Part shown: positions 26,390-36,728 of the stretch, one piece after another | How positions within the stretch are numbered: position 1 is the stretch's first letter | How the letters are laid out: every line of letters begins with the position of its first letter | Assembly: GCA_030377865.1 (NCBI GenBank) | Contig: JAUCGA010000021.1 | Location: 1-64,000 of the forward strand | Reading direction: 5' to 3' | Source of the DNA: Anaerolineales bacterium HSG25 | Lineage (GTDB): Bacteria; Chloroflexota; Anaerolineae; 4572-78; J111 | DNA length: 64,000 nt | The notes under the pieces: model-generated | The model's database searches: none | Seen by the model: the letters and a program-made list of their open reading frames with translations, nothing else | What the model was told of the DNA's origin: nothing | Translations under genes and position numbers: made by a program

Positions 26390-27046
26390 TCAGTTATCCA
26401 AATCGGCTAACCCCTCGCGGAGGGCATATAAGGCCACCTGAGTTCGATTAGCTAGATGTAATTTGCCCAAAATATTACGGACATGGGTACGCACCGTCCA
26501 TTTACTGATGGATAGTTCTTCGGCAATCTCTTCATTAATTAGCCCCTGCGCGACCAACTTCAGCACCTCCACCTCGCGGCTAGTCAGTGGGCTTTCAGTC
26601 GGTGGTTGGTTTGAGGACTGGTTAAGCTCACGAATTACTTTGAGGGCAATCGTGGGATGCAATGATGATTGTCCTTGGTAAACATCATGAATGGCTTGAA
26701 GTAACTGTTGGGGAGATGAATCTTTTAGCAAGTAACCCAATGCCCCAGCCTTGATAGCTGAAAAGACTCTTTCATCATCATCAAAGCTAGTCAATACCAG
26801 GATTTGAGCATCAGGATCATTCTGCCTAATATCTTTAATAGTTTCAAGGCCATTTTTGCGGGGCATGACCATGTCTAGCAAAATAACATCAGGTTTCAGA
26901 GAGATAACTTTTAACACGGCTTCAGCCCCATCTACGGCCTCACCCACCACCTTCATCCCCGGCTTGGCAGTTATCAAGGTACGTAATCCTTCCCGTACGA
27001 CAGCATGGTCATCAACAATGAGAATACGAATTGTTTCAGTCATCAA
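26390..27046 (-). CDS. NarL/FixJ-family response regulator
   Basis: 218 residues. Receiver domain at 1-120 with DDH (12-14), phosphoacceptor Asp58 in LLDMVMP, LTSFDDD and the LLKDSS lysine. LuxR-type HTH at about 150-212 (LTSREVEVLKLVAQGLINEEIAEEL, KWTVRTHVRNILGKL). Overlaps the kinase gene upstream by four bases (ATGA), so the two are translationally coupled and surely partners. Target genes are unknown. Confidence 0.95.
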   Translation of the reverse strand: MMTETIRILIVDDHAVVREGLRTLITAKPGMKVVGEAVDGAEAVLKVISLKPDVILLDMVMPRKNGLETIKDIRQNDPDAQILVLTSFDDDERVFSAIKAGALGYLLKDSSPQQLLQAIHDVYQGQSSLHPTIALKVIRELNQSSNQPPTESPLTSREVEVLKLVAQGLINEEIAEELSISKWTVRTHVRNILGKLHLANRTQVALYALREGLADLDN

Positions 27047-29307
27047 AATATCTCCTGTTTAACTTCAAAATTTTTACTCATACTAACCGTTACTCTTGTT
27101 CCTTCTCCTGGGGTCGAGTGGATCGTCAATGAGCCGCCTACTTTTTCAGCCCGCTCTCGCATACTAATCAATCCGATACCACCAGTATCACCCGCAACAT
27201 CGGGGTCAAATCCTGAGCCATCATCCACCAACTCTAACTCCACCTGCTCTTCTTTCACCCGAAGATAGACCGTAACCGAACTAGCCGTCGCGTGTTTGAG
27301 GATATTATTTAATGCCTCCTGGGCAATACGATAAAGCTGTTTTTCAACAAATGTTGGTAGCTCAATAAACTCTTCTGCGACCAGCTGAGTCTTCACATTG
27401 ACCCGTCCCTCAACAGCACTCAACCTCCGATGTAAAGCCCCCACCAAACCTTCTTGTTGGAGGTCCAATGGACGTAGTTCATAAACTAACAAACGCATCT
27501 CTTTGAGCGCGTGTTGAGCGGTCTCACCCATTCTTACAAAATTATGTCTCGCAGAATCCAAATCTCTCGTTTTGATTAATTCAGTTCCCGCTTCTGCAAA
27601 AAGAGTCAAACTGTAGAGCGATTGAGTAACCGAGTCGTGAAGTTCTCTGGCTAACCGTTCTCGTTCCTCCATGACAGCTGCTTGCTCGGCTCGCTGGCGC
27701 AGCCTAGCGTTCTCCACAGCCACTCCCACTTGATCAGCAATGGAAGTCAATAAAGTCACCTCTTCCATATTAAGTTGCTGTTTTGTTTCTCCAAAGACAC
27801 TAAGTACTCCTAATGTCCGTCCTCTGGCCCGCATTGGCACACCAACATAAGTATGAAAATTATTTAGGTGAATTATTCGTGAATCGGTTGCCATGTCGGA
27901 CACCAACAATGGTTCACCATGTTTAATCACCCAACTGGCTATAGGGTCTATTTGAGGCACAATATCAGAAGGTAGATTTCGTTGAGTAGTCAGATGCAAT
28001 ATTTTCTGTGTTTTATCCAACAAGTGAATAGCCCCCACATTACCTCTCATGGTTTCCAACACTCGCTCTAGCGATCTCTCCAACGTTGTTCTCAAGTCCA
28101 AAGACTCACTGGCTATCGTTGTCACCTCATACAGGGCCGATAATTTCCGTGTTCGGTCAACAACCCGTTGTTCCAACTCATCGTTGAGTTTGCGGATTTT
28201 ATCCTCTGCTTGCTCAATATTCTCCAGCATTTGATTAAATGCCGCTGCCAATTTCCCAAATTCATCGTTAGTTTGAATGATAACCCTATGATTTAACATT
28301 CCTCTACCGATAATTTCGGTTTCTCTTACCAGATGAGTGACGGGCTTGATGACCCCTCTGGTTATCGTCCAGGCTGAAATCAATCCGATTGAGATACCAC
28401 CTCCCCCTAGAACTATGAGCAATATAGCGGTTGTGGTCGTTGCGGCTTTTGTTTCTTCTACTGCTTTGATCGTTTCCGTATGTATCAGAAACTGAATATC
28501 ATCCAGAATTATATCTATTTTATCAAGAGTCGCTTCAAATTGACCAAGAAACTCGTGTAATTTATCTGTATCAGCAACGAGTTCATCGCTGGACTTCATG
28601 GCCTCTTCAAACTCGTTGCTTATTTGGTTAAGCCACCTCTCCTCATCAGCAGATAAGCTGGTCTCTCGATACATTGACACCCGTTTGTTGAACGATGCTT
28701 TCTCATTAAGAATCTCCTGCACCAGAGCGGAATCCCGTTGAGCAATATAGGCTTCAATTGCGACAAAGGCTTCATCAATATTGATTTCCATGTCGAGTGC
28801 GGCTTCTAATTTTTTGATAGCATCGGGAGCATTTCTATCAATGGCTGCCTGAAATTCCTCATCAATCAACTCGTCAATTTCGCTGACATCCTCTCTAAAC
28901 AACAGGAGAGTGGCATGTCGTTTGTCCACAAGCATGATGATCTCATCGCCCAACCTCTTGAACTCCTCATAAAGTTGGACAACCTCTTGACCAAGCCGTT
29001 TTTCCTCGTCAGTTTCAGCAAGTTTATCAAATTTTGCGGTAAATTTCTCGAAATCAGCTTTAGCATCATGTATCTTTTCGATCTTTCTGGCCTCCGAATC
29101 CCAAACATAATGGAGTACTGCTCCAGAAGATTCACCGACATTAATCTTTATCTCCAGAATTGCCTCTTCAAGAGGATTCTCTACTTCTACGACGCGAAGC
29201 ACTTTTTGATATATTTGCTGGATTTGCCATGAGGAAATTAGCATACTAACTAATAGAACAGATATTAGCAATCCAAAACTGAACCATAATTTTTTTGTAA
29301 TTGTCAT
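27043..29307 (-). CDS. Membrane sensor histidine kinase (HAMP-GAF-HisKA_3-HATPase)
   Basis: 754 residues from the chosen start. Helix 1 at about 7-28, an extracytoplasmic alpha-helical sensor at about 30-285, helix 2 at about 292-315, HAMP, coiled coil with NDELEQRVVDRTRKL, GAF domain at about 390-545. The HisKA_3 phosphoacceptor is His in RERLARELHDSVTQSL, and the HATPase has QEALNNILKHA and GGIGLISMRERA. The frame opens eight codons earlier at 29331; the ATG at 29307 with AGGT about nine bases upstream is preferred. The sensor's helical bundle resembles 4HB_MCP-type domains; the signal is unknown. Pairs with the overlapping NarL-type regulator. Confidence 0.92.
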   Translation of the reverse strand: MTITKKLWFSFGLLISVLLVSMLISSWQIQQIYQKVLRVVEVENPLEEAILEIKINVGESSGAVLHYVWDSEARKIEKIHDAKADFEKFTAKFDKLAETDEEKRLGQEVVQLYEEFKRLGDEIIMLVDKRHATLLLFREDVSEIDELIDEEFQAAIDRNAPDAIKKLEAALDMEINIDEAFVAIEAYIAQRDSALVQEILNEKASFNKRVSMYRETSLSADEERWLNQISNEFEEAMKSSDELVADTDKLHEFLGQFEATLDKIDIILDDIQFLIHTETIKAVEETKAATTTTAILLIVLGGGGISIGLISAWTITRGVIKPVTHLVRETEIIGRGMLNHRVIIQTNDEFGKLAAAFNQMLENIEQAEDKIRKLNDELEQRVVDRTRKLSALYEVTTIASESLDLRTTLERSLERVLETMRGNVGAIHLLDKTQKILHLTTQRNLPSDIVPQIDPIASWVIKHGEPLLVSDMATDSRIIHLNNFHTYVGVPMRARGRTLGVLSVFGETKQQLNMEEVTLLTSIADQVGVAVENARLRQRAEQAAVMEERERLARELHDSVTQSLYSLTLFAEAGTELIKTRDLDSARHNFVRMGETAQHALKEMRLLVYELRPLDLQQEGLVGALHRRLSAVEGRVNVKTQLVAEEFIELPTFVEKQLYRIAQEALNNILKHATASSVTVYLRVKEEQVELELVDDGSGFDPDVAGDTGGIGLISMRERAEKVGGSLTIHSTPGEGTRVTVSMSKNFEVKQEIF

Positions 29308-29515
29308 TATTTGTCGACCTGCACCTGCCATACCTCAAATAAGGTAGACCTACCTACTCTATTTAGGGAGAGAAACAACACCAGAAATACCTTTTTTCCA
29401 TTAGTTAAAATCCCTTTTTGGGGTAATGTGTAAAGAGCGGAAAGATGATATACTGAGCCTATCAGTGTAAAACTTCTTTGAAAAAAGTCAAGAAGGCAAA
29501 CACACAAAATCATGA

Positions 29516-29569
29516 TAGTGGTGCAAATGTAGATTTCATTTTTTCACTTCTACTTATGCAGGGCTACCA
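29516..29569. repeat. Relic of family K element
   Basis: ATAGTGGTGCAAATGTAG to CTACTTATGCAGGGCTACC matches the ends of family K but lacks the GGATCC and CCCGCAAGTT core. Confidence 0.5.
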
Positions 29570-29590
29570 AAATCATAAAGGAGTAATACT

Positions 29591-29920
29591 ATGGGACTAG
29601 TTCGACAAATACAAATAATTATTGAATCTGCACGTAAACAGGGAAAGAACCCATCGTTGGTTGGAACTGATCTGAGTGGTGTTAATTTGAGAGGCGTTGA
29701 TCTAAGTGCTGTCAATTTAAGTGAAGCCAAACTGTTCGGAGCGGATATGCGTAATACTAACTTACATGAGGCTAATTTGTCTAAGGCTGACTTACGTTAT
29801 GCCAATATGTTTGGGGCTGACCTGAGTGATGCTGACTTGGGCGGGGCCAACTTGCAAAAAACCAATCTGGAAAAAGTTAATCTGAGTGGAGCTATTATGC
29901 CAGATAGCTTTGGCATCTGA
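29591..29920 (+). CDS. Pentapeptide-repeat protein
   Basis: 109 residues. From about residue 25 to 105 there are about 16 A(D/N)LXX repeats (TDLSGVNLRGVDLSAVNL, GADMRNTNLHEANLSKADL) forming a right-handed quadrilateral beta helix. No signal peptide and no other domain. AAAGGAG precedes the ATG. It is followed by a long hairpin and then the Na/Pi transporter, which may be co-transcribed. Function cannot be told from the repeats. Confidence 0.88.
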   Translation: MGLVRQIQIIIESARKQGKNPSLVGTDLSGVNLRGVDLSAVNLSEAKLFGADMRNTNLHEANLSKADLRYANMFGADLSDADLGGANLQKTNLEKVNLSGAIMPDSFGI

Positions 29921-29993
29921 GGATGCCTCTCCTCGAACTGCGTAAGTACTGGTTCATCATACAATTAAGAAATGATGCAAAGCTTGCTTTGCA

Positions 29994-30046
29994 CTCCAAA
30001 ATAAAACAGGCTTCCGGAAGTCTCAGAAGTCTGTTTTATTTTGGAG
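29994..30046. terminator. Perfect 16-bp hairpin between pentapeptide gene and transporter
   Basis: CTCCAAAATAAAACAG (29994-30009) and CTGTTTTATTTTGGAG (30031-30046) are exact inverted repeats around a 21-base loop. The 3' arm is T-rich but no clean T tract follows. It may attenuate or protect the transporter mRNA; preceded by GCAAAGCTTGCTTTGC at 29978-29993. Confidence 0.55.
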
Positions 30047-30065
30047 CTTAAGGAGTAAAAATATT

Positions 30066-31826
30066 ATGGATTCCACAAATACGATAGAAGTTAGTACTGT
30101 CATTTTTGGCTTATTAGGCGGACTAGGTCTTTTCCTATTCGGAATGGAGCGAATAACCACAGCTTTGAAGATAGTTGCTGGTAAAGGCTTGAAAAATTTA
30201 CTTGCTAGTATGACAACCAACCGTTTTAAAGCGGTGTTTGTTGGAGCATTTGTAACGGGAGTTATCCAGTCATCCTCGGTAACAACAGTGTTGATTGTTG
30301 GCTTCATATCGGCGGGATTGATGACATTGCAACAATCTATCGGTATTATTTTGGGGGCGGACATTGGCTCAACATTCACGGCTCAAATATTTGCTTTTAA
30401 GGTCACAAAATACGGTCTTTTGATGATTTTTATAGGTTTTGTCATACCCTTCCTTACCGAACGGAAAAAGTATCAACAGTACGGTAATATGATTATGGGG
30501 CTGGGGTTGGTCTTTTTTGGGATGGAAGTAATGAGCAATACTACAAAACCACTGCGAACTTATGAGCCATTCATTAACATGATGCACCAGATGGGGAATC
30601 CTTTGTGGGGTATTCTCATTGGAACGATATTCACTGCTATCATCCAAAGTTCTGCCGCTACAATGGGTATCGTTATCGTACTGGCGACCCAAGGGTTTAT
30701 CACTCTTGAGGCCGGTATTGCTCTCGCGTTTGGAGCAAATGTCGGAACTTGTGCCACCGCGTTATTAGCCTCAATTGGCAAACCGCGTGAGGCAGTTCAA
30801 GCCGCAATAGCCCACGTACTTTTTAAGGTAGTAGGAGTTATGATATGGTATCCATTTATTATTTATCTGGCAAGTATAGTCAGGATAATCTCACCAACTT
30901 ACCCAGAGTTAGAAGGTGTTGCCAGAATGGCTGCCGAGACACCACGCCAGATTGCCAATGCACACACGATGTTCAATGTAGCAAATACATTCCTTTTTAT
31001 CTGGTTTACTAAACCATTTGCCAGATTAGTACAATATATCGTTCCAAAACGGGATGAGATTGAAGAGAAAACAACTGGCCCAATGTATCTTGACAATCTT
31101 CTTTTAAAGACTCCTGATTTGGCATTGGATCGGGTAAGGTTGGAAATGGAATGGCTTGGCGCGCACACACTCCGTATGATACGGGCTACTTTGCCAACGG
31201 TGTTTGATGGTACCACAGATGACCTTGCGGCTCTTGAAAAAATGGATGACGAGGTGGATATGCTACATGGAAAGATTGTCATTTATTTAGGACGGTTATC
31301 TCAAGAAAATCTACTGAGTGGACAGGTAAAACAGCTCTATGATTACATGGCCGTTGTCAATTATATTGAGCGAATCAGTGATATGATAGAAACAAATATT
31401 GCTGAGACTGGCAAGGCACGATTACAACATAACGTCGAGATGAGCGAAGAAACTCGAGAGGTTATTATAGCCCTGCATGATAAGGTTAGCGAAGCTGTTA
31501 AACAAGCTCTGGAAGCTGTCGTCAAATCCGACAAGAAAATGGCTAAAGAAATTATGAAAGCTAAGTCGGATATTAACCAATTAGCAGATGCCGCCGAGAT
31601 CCATTTAACACGTCGATTGACTGCCGACGAGCCGAATCGTTTAGCGACATTTCGCATCGAGTCTGAGCTTATCGAATACCTTAAGCGCATGTACTACTTT
31701 GCTAAACGTATTGCCAGAATAGTGGCAGAGGAAGATAATCGACATCTCCCAGAAGAGCTATTAACGGACAGAGGAAACCGTTGGGGGAACGTGGGAATAA
31801 ATCTCCACATGGATAGCTCAAGCTAG
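30066..31826 (+). CDS. Na+/phosphate cotransporter family protein (NptA/YjbB-like) with PhoU-like domain
   Basis: 586 residues. Residues about 10-320 hold two Na_Pi_cotrans repeats with the QSS signatures GVIQSSSVTTVL and AIIQSSAATMG, plus GADIGSTFTA and GANVGTCATA. A helical PhoU-like domain covers about 345-565. This is the bacterial sodium-dependent phosphate transporter layout; in relatives the PhoU-like domain modulates activity, sometimes with nucleotide signals. AAGGAG precedes the ATG. Could export rather than import phosphate. Confidence 0.92.
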   Translation: MDSTNTIEVSTVIFGLLGGLGLFLFGMERITTALKIVAGKGLKNLLASMTTNRFKAVFVGAFVTGVIQSSSVTTVLIVGFISAGLMTLQQSIGIILGADIGSTFTAQIFAFKVTKYGLLMIFIGFVIPFLTERKKYQQYGNMIMGLGLVFFGMEVMSNTTKPLRTYEPFINMMHQMGNPLWGILIGTIFTAIIQSSAATMGIVIVLATQGFITLEAGIALAFGANVGTCATALLASIGKPREAVQAAIAHVLFKVVGVMIWYPFIIYLASIVRIISPTYPELEGVARMAAETPRQIANAHTMFNVANTFLFIWFTKPFARLVQYIVPKRDEIEEKTTGPMYLDNLLLKTPDLALDRVRLEMEWLGAHTLRMIRATLPTVFDGTTDDLAALEKMDDEVDMLHGKIVIYLGRLSQENLLSGQVKQLYDYMAVVNYIERISDMIETNIAETGKARLQHNVEMSEETREVIIALHDKVSEAVKQALEAVVKSDKKMAKEIMKAKSDINQLADAAEIHLTRRLTADEPNRLATFRIESELIEYLKRMYYFAKRIARIVAEEDNRHLPEELLTDRGNRWGNVGINLHMDSSS

Positions 31827-31907
31827 GCTTAGCCCGTTTTACAAGGCCCACTTTCCGTAATTTTAAACTCGCGCCAGCGTCCATGAGCTACCGCAGACAC
31901 AGACTAT

Positions 31908-32270
31908 AGATATTCAGATAAATATTTTCAGCTATCACCTTCCCGCAAGTTCTAAACTTGCGGGAAGGTTGGCCTTGAGTTGAAAAGCAGGCATGGTTCA
32001 TTTTCGACTAAATGATCTTTACAATTTGCGGTTTCTCGTAGGGGCGATGGCAGGGCGGTCTAATCTTGGAACGTGCGTCCATGTTGTCTCCACTCCTGCC
32101 TCGCCCGTTTCTCGGAGATGCCGTATTTTGTGGGCTAAGGGCGAGGTAAGGCGGATGTAGACTCGATGTCAATCAGGCATGGTTGCCGCCTTACCATCGC
32201 CCCTACCGAGACATAAATTTGTAAAGATGATTTCCTCTGTTTTGAACCATGCCTGAAAGACTGTAAGTTG
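31908..32270. repeat. Family G element split by a 264-bp inverted-repeat element
   Basis: The G element starts at 31912 (TATAGATATTCAGATAA), carries the CCCGCAAGTT hairpin and breaks at about 31987; its other end CTGAAAGACTGTA resumes at 32251. The inserted piece has ends GCAGGCATGGTTCA and TGAACCATGCCTG, inner arms CTTTACAA / TTGTAAAG and GTAGGGGCGATGG / CCATCGCCCCTAC, and no gene. Confidence 0.7.
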
Positions 32271-32278
32271 TCAGATTC

Positions 32279-32318
32279 AAAAAACCTCCTACGAGTTATG
32301 ATCGTAGGAGGTTTTTGT
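32279..32318. terminator. Bidirectional intrinsic terminator of sdhCAB
   Basis: AAAAACCTCCTACGA / TCGTAGGAGGTTTTT with a seven-base loop, A tract on one side and T tract on the other. It lies about 55 bp past the sdhB stop. Confidence 0.88.
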
Positions 32319-32370
32319 GTTTACAGTTCTTGGGGTATTAATCGTCGAGGACGATTTGGATATACAGCTT

Positions 32371-33141
32371 TTACACCGTTGGCCCAATACCCTTCAAGGT
32401 CGCGGTAATCAAATCTCTGTTCATCTGAGCGATGAAGTCGAGGCTAATCTCTTTCGGACAGGCCGCTTCACATTCGGCCATGTTGGTACATGCCCCAAAC
32501 CCTTCGTTATCCATCTGAGTGACCATGTTGACCACCCGCTGATACCGCTCGGTTTGACCTTGCGGCAGATGATTAAGGCTTCCCATTTTTGCTGAGGTGA
32601 AGAGCATAGCCGAGGCGTTAGGACACGCGGCTACACAAGCTCCACAGCCAATACAGGCCGCGGCATCCATTGATATATCCGCGTTCTTTTTAGGAATCGG
32701 CAACGCGTTCGCATCGGGCGCACTCCCCGTTCCAACCGATATAAAGCCACCCGCTTGAATAATACGATCAAACGCGCCACGGTCTACGATGAGGTCTTTG
32801 AGAAGTGGGAATCCTTCCGCCCGCCAAGGTTCAAGCACAATCGTTTCGCCACCTTTGAAATTACGCATGTGAAGCTGACAAATTGTGACGGCTTTAATCA
32901 GCTCTCGGTCTTGACCGTGGGCCACGCCATTTACCACCAAACTACACATGCCGCAAATCCCTTCTCGGCAGTCATGATCAAAGGCAATAGGTTCATTACC
33001 TTCATTGGTTAATTTTTCATTCAGATCATCAATCATTTCCAAAAACGAGGAGTCTGGACTCACATCATCTAATTGATGATCTTCAAGTTTGCCTTGCGTG
33101 TTTGAATTTTTCTGTCGCCATACCCGTAAGGTTAATTTCAT
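32371..33141 (-). CDS. sdhB: Succinate dehydrogenase/fumarate reductase iron-sulfur subunit
   Basis: 256 residues. Plant-ferredoxin-type 2Fe-2S ligands in CREGICGMC plus a downstream Cys (residues about 58-76), then [12 protein letters not shown] for the 4Fe-4S cluster and further Cys ([14 protein letters not shown]) for the 3Fe-4S cluster. Length and motif context match the B-type enzymes of Bacteroidota and relatives rather than E. coli SdhB. It transfers electrons from SdhA to the membrane quinone site. Starts 12 bases after sdhA. Confidence 0.95.
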   Translation of the reverse strand: MKLTLRVWRQKNSNTQGKLEDHQLDDVSPDSSFLEMIDDLNEKLTNEGNEPIAFDHDCREGICGMCSLVVNGVAHGQDRELIKAVTICQLHMRNFKGGETIVLEPWRAEGFPLLKDLIVDRGAFDRIIQAGGFISVGTGSAPDANALPIPKKNADISMDAAACIGCGACVAACPNASAMLFTSAKMGSLNHLPQGQTERYQRVVNMVTQMDNEGFGACTNMAECEAACPKEISLDFIAQMNRDLITATLKGIGPTV

Positions 33142-33153
33142 GGTTTTTTCTCC

Positions 33154-35103
33154 TTACTTGTAACTTCGCTGTGTTAATTTGACGTATTCAAAGGTGAGTG
33201 GCTCTTTATTCAAAATCGGCGTTTTACCTTCGCCTGCGTATTCCCAAGCGGAGACATAGGCAAAATTCTCGTCGTCACGCAAGGCTTCACCCTCTTCTGT
33301 TTGGCTTTCTTCTCTAAAGTGTCCGCCACAGGACTCGGCACGGTATAGGGCATCAAGGGCCATTACCTCGCCAAATTCTAAGAAGTCAGCCACTCGACCG
33401 GCCATTTCAAGACTTTGATTCAAGTCAGCGGCACTGCCGGGGACTCTCACATTTTCCCAAAACTCAGCCCGAATTTCGGGAATACGTTTGAGGGCCTTTC
33501 GTAAACCAGCATCGGTACGAGCCATACCCACATTATCCCATATCACTCGGCCTAATTCACGATGGAAAGAACTAACCGACCGTTTGCCGTTGATGGACAT
33601 GAGTTTTTTCGTTTTTTCATTCACCGCGGCTTCAGCTTCTTTAACCGCCGGATGATTGGTGTCTACCTTTTTTAGGCTAGCTTGAGCCAGATAGTTCCCC
33701 ATAGTGTAGGGTATCACAAAGTAGCCATCAGCCAAACCCTGCATCAAAGCACTCGCTCCCAAACGGTTCGCTCCGTGGTCAGAAAAGTTCGCTTCACCAA
33801 TCGAAAACAGGCCGGGAATGGTGGATTGCAGGTTATAATCGACCCAAGTGCCACCCATAGAATAGTGAATGGCGGGATAGATACGCATCGGTACTTTGTA
33901 GGGGTCTTCGCCGGTAATACTGGTGTACATATCAAACAGATTGCCGTAGCGCTCTTTAATAATATGTGCCCCTAAACGACCAATCGATTCAGAAAAATCT
34001 AGGTAAACCCCGTTTTTCAGTTCACCCACACCATGCCCTTCGTCTACTACGGTTTTGGCATTACGAGAGGCCACATCACGCGGCACTAAGTTACCAAAAC
34101 TCGGATATTTTTCCTCTAAGTAGTAATAACGGTCTGATTCAGGAATATCGTTAGCTTTGCGATTATCACCGGCATTGCGTGGCACCCAGATACGTCCATC
34201 GTTACGAAGTGACTCACTCATCAAGGTCAATTTTGATTGATGTTCACCAGCAGGTGGGATACAGGTGGGGTGAATTTGAACGTAACATGGGTTGGCAAAA
34301 AATGCCCCACGTTTGTAAGCTCGCCAAGAGGCGGTCACATTACAACCCATCGCGTTGGTTGACAGATAATACAGATTGCCATAACCACCTGTCGCCAACA
34401 CTACAGCATCGGCCAGATAAGATTTAATCTCGCCCGTTACCATGTTGCGGGTGACAACACCACGAGCTTGCTCGTCGATGACAATAATATCGAGTATTTC
34501 GGTACGAGGGAAGAGTTTTACGGTTCCGGCGGCGGCTTGTCGAGACAAAGCTTGATAAGCACCTAACAACAACTGTTGTCCTGTTTGCCCGCGAGCATAA
34601 AAAGTACGAGATACTTGCGCCCCACCAAATGACCGATTATCGAGCGCACCCCCATATTCACGGGCAAAAGGCACACCCTGCGCGGCACACTGGTCGATAA
34701 TATTGTTACTGACTTGAGCCAAACGATACACATTGGCTTCACGAGAGCGATAGTCGCCCCCTTTTACCGTATCATAAAAAAGGCGGAAAATGCTATCACC
34801 ATCATTCTGATAGTTTTTAGCGGCGTTGATACCACCTTGAGCGGCCACACTGTGGGCGCGGCGGGCACTATCTTGATAGAAGAAGCATTGCACATTGTAT
34901 CCTAGCTCCCCCATGGTAGCCGCGGCGGCTCCTCCCGCCAAACCAGAGCCGACCATAATCACATTAAATTTTCGTTTGTTGGCCGGATTAACCAACTTCA
35001 TGTTAAACCGATGGTTGTCCCATATATCTTGAATTGGGCCTTCGGGAACCGCCGAGTTTAAGCTTCCTTCAACAACTTTTATTTGGTCAATAATATTTTT
35101 CAT
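33154..35103 (-). CDS. sdhA: Succinate dehydrogenase/fumarate reductase flavoprotein subunit
   Basis: 649 residues. FAD-binding [18 protein letters not shown] at about 51-68, the covalent-flavin region [15 protein letters not shown] (His), the active-site segment with HPT in QIHPTC, and [19 protein letters not shown]. It oxidises succinate to fumarate in the TCA cycle, or the reverse. The N-terminal extension and motif details match B-type enzymes. Eighteen bases downstream of sdhC. Confidence 0.96.
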   Translation of the reverse strand: MKNIIDQIKVVEGSLNSAVPEGPIQDIWDNHRFNMKLVNPANKRKFNVIMVGSGLAGGAAAATMGELGYNVQCFFYQDSARRAHSVAAQGGINAAKNYQNDGDSIFRLFYDTVKGGDYRSREANVYRLAQVSNNIIDQCAAQGVPFAREYGGALDNRSFGGAQVSRTFYARGQTGQQLLLGAYQALSRQAAAGTVKLFPRTEILDIIVIDEQARGVVTRNMVTGEIKSYLADAVVLATGGYGNLYYLSTNAMGCNVTASWRAYKRGAFFANPCYVQIHPTCIPPAGEHQSKLTLMSESLRNDGRIWVPRNAGDNRKANDIPESDRYYYLEEKYPSFGNLVPRDVASRNAKTVVDEGHGVGELKNGVYLDFSESIGRLGAHIIKERYGNLFDMYTSITGEDPYKVPMRIYPAIHYSMGGTWVDYNLQSTIPGLFSIGEANFSDHGANRLGASALMQGLADGYFVIPYTMGNYLAQASLKKVDTNHPAVKEAEAAVNEKTKKLMSINGKRSVSSFHRELGRVIWDNVGMARTDAGLRKALKRIPEIRAEFWENVRVPGSAADLNQSLEMAGRVADFLEFGEVMALDALYRAESCGGHFREESQTEEGEALRDDENFAYVSAWEYAGEGKTPILNKEPLTFEYVKLTQRSYK

Positions 35104-35121
35104 GGTCTATTCCTTGTTTCG

Positions 35122-35817
35122 CTAACCCTCCAAGCCAATTATTCCAAAAACAACGCTCAATGGCACCAAAGCAAACCCAAGTGGAATAAAAATCGCTACT
35201 AGCCAAGCCAAAATCCGAAGCGCGTCCGTATAGGTTTTATTGTTTAGCCCCAAAGTTTGGAATACACTCCACATGCCATGATACAGGTGCAGAGCCAACG
35301 CAATCAAAGCCACTAAATACACGACTACAAGAATGTAGCCATAAGACTGAAACCCTATCACAACGTTATAATATGGGTTATCAGGATCAAAACTGGGATG
35401 AACCACAGCACCCAACGTAAAGTGCATCAGGTGAAAAAGTATAAACAACACCAATGCTATGCCACCATAAATCATGGTCATTTGGGCAGCATTTGCATTT
35501 AACTTTCTATGCTGAACATACCCTGAACTTCGCGCCTGTTTATTAAGTAGAGTCAGCGAAATTGCGGACCATATATGAGCAACTAGCGCAACAATGACAA
35601 CGATCCGAGCAATCCATAACGCTTGACCATAAGCCAAAAGCGGCTCCCCGAGCGTACGCAATCCGTGGGCATAATGATTAAAATGCTCTTCTCCCATAAA
35701 AATTTTGAGATTTCCAAACATATGACCCGCCACAAATCCAATCCAAATCAGACCTGTGAGTGCCATAATAACTTTTTTCCCAATTGTTGTATTGGGAAAA
35801 TGCGATATACCTACCAT
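35122..35817 (-). CDS. sdhC: Succinate dehydrogenase cytochrome b subunit (B-type, five helices)
   Basis: 231 residues with five predicted membrane helices and His residues positioned for two haems (SHF at the N-terminus, GHMFGNL, ALVAHIWSA, FHLMHFTLG, LHLYHGMWSVFQTLG). It is the only anchor subunit, as in di-haem B-type complexes, which normally use menaquinone. AAGGAGG precedes the ATG. First gene of sdhCAB. Confidence 0.92.
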   Translation of the reverse strand: MVGISHFPNTTIGKKVIMALTGLIWIGFVAGHMFGNLKIFMGEEHFNHYAHGLRTLGEPLLAYGQALWIARIVVIVALVAHIWSAISLTLLNKQARSSGYVQHRKLNANAAQMTMIYGGIALVLFILFHLMHFTLGAVVHPSFDPDNPYYNVVIGFQSYGYILVVVYLVALIALALHLYHGMWSVFQTLGLNNKTYTDALRILAWLVAIFIPLGFALVPLSVVFGIIGLEG

Positions 35818-35837
35818 TTATATCCTCCTTGGTTTTT

Positions 35838-36230
35838 AATATAGTAATCAGAAAGATTTTTGACCTTATCGTGCTATACGATTGCCTGATAAAAATTCTA
35901 TCTGAGTCACTATTCCTCTAAAATAATAACGCCCATACAGGAAACTAAAATGGAAATAATCATCTGTATAAATTGAGTGGTTACTTGTGTAACGTCTCAT
36001 ATTACATCTGACTATTTCGCTCAGTTCTCCGTATGAGCGAATTGTAACGTGCTACTTAACGCCTATCATTGGCTATGTAATCTTTGTTCAGTTTGTGCAA
36101 TCTCTCACAAACGCGCGTCTATTATACTCTTTTTTAATAGAGTAGCAAGTTTAAGTTGTGTAGTTTCAACATTTTAGCCTTATTATATTTTCCTATATTA
36201 TACTGAGTCGGTAGTATCTTATAAGAGAAA
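35838..36230. other. Intergenic upstream of sdhC, no gene seen
   Basis: AT-rich DNA without recognisable repeats; probably contains the sdh promoter, which I could not place with confidence. Confidence 0.5.
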
Positions 36231-36376
36231 GATCAAGAGTTTGTCGTTTCATTCATGACCTGATATTTTGATAAAATCAAAAGCATTTTTTGACAGGATT
36301 AACAGGGTTTTTTTGCTTGTAATCCTGTTGATCCTGTTAAAAAATGCTTTAGTCATGTTGAAATGATAAACTTCTG
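36231..36376. repeat. Family H palindromic element, copy 3
   Basis: AGAGTTTGTCGTTTCATTC to CATGTTGAAATGATAAACTTC ends, ACAGGATT / AATCCTGT core, shorter in units than copies 1 and 2. Confidence 0.72.
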
Positions 36377-36395
36377 AAAGATGTTACTAACTTAA

Positions 36396-36585
36396 GGTGC
36401 GATAAAATACATCGGAATAAATCCCAATGCTGATAGCCAAAGCAGGCTAAATAGGCCGCTCTTAGTGTGGGGATTTATTCCCACGTTATCTGTTTCGTCT
36501 TATGTTTATAGCCGGAGAAATCAGAAACCCGATTTCTCAAAGAAATCGGGTTTCTAGAGCTACTTTACTGAACTTTTACCTTTGT
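36396..36585. repeat. Family L element followed by a partial F element
   Basis: 36396-36500: CATCGGAATAAATCCCAATG, GCTGATAGCCAAAGCAGGC and an inverted GGGGATTTATTCC; the related copy is at 56389-56513. 36518-36580: F-element hairpin AGAAACCCGATTTC with its right end only. Confidence 0.6.
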
Positions 36586-36624
36586 TGAGGGTGATAAATT
36601 TGCAAAACTTATGCTCACCTACTT

Positions 36625-36720
36625 AGACCTCCAAGGAGAAAAACACACCTTGGAGGACGTGGAATCGTTCTCCTCCGAGGTATGTAGTTTTCCTCGGAGG
36701 TGTCGGAGGTGTTTGAAAAA
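36625..36720. repeat. Cluster of CCTCCGAGG-type short palindromes
   Basis: TCCAAGGAGAAAA / ACCTTGGAGG, TCTCCTCCGAGG and TTCCTCGGAGG. Similar pieces at 38440-38500 and 47935-47965. Confidence 0.6.
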
Positions 36721-36728
36721 ACCGCGTA

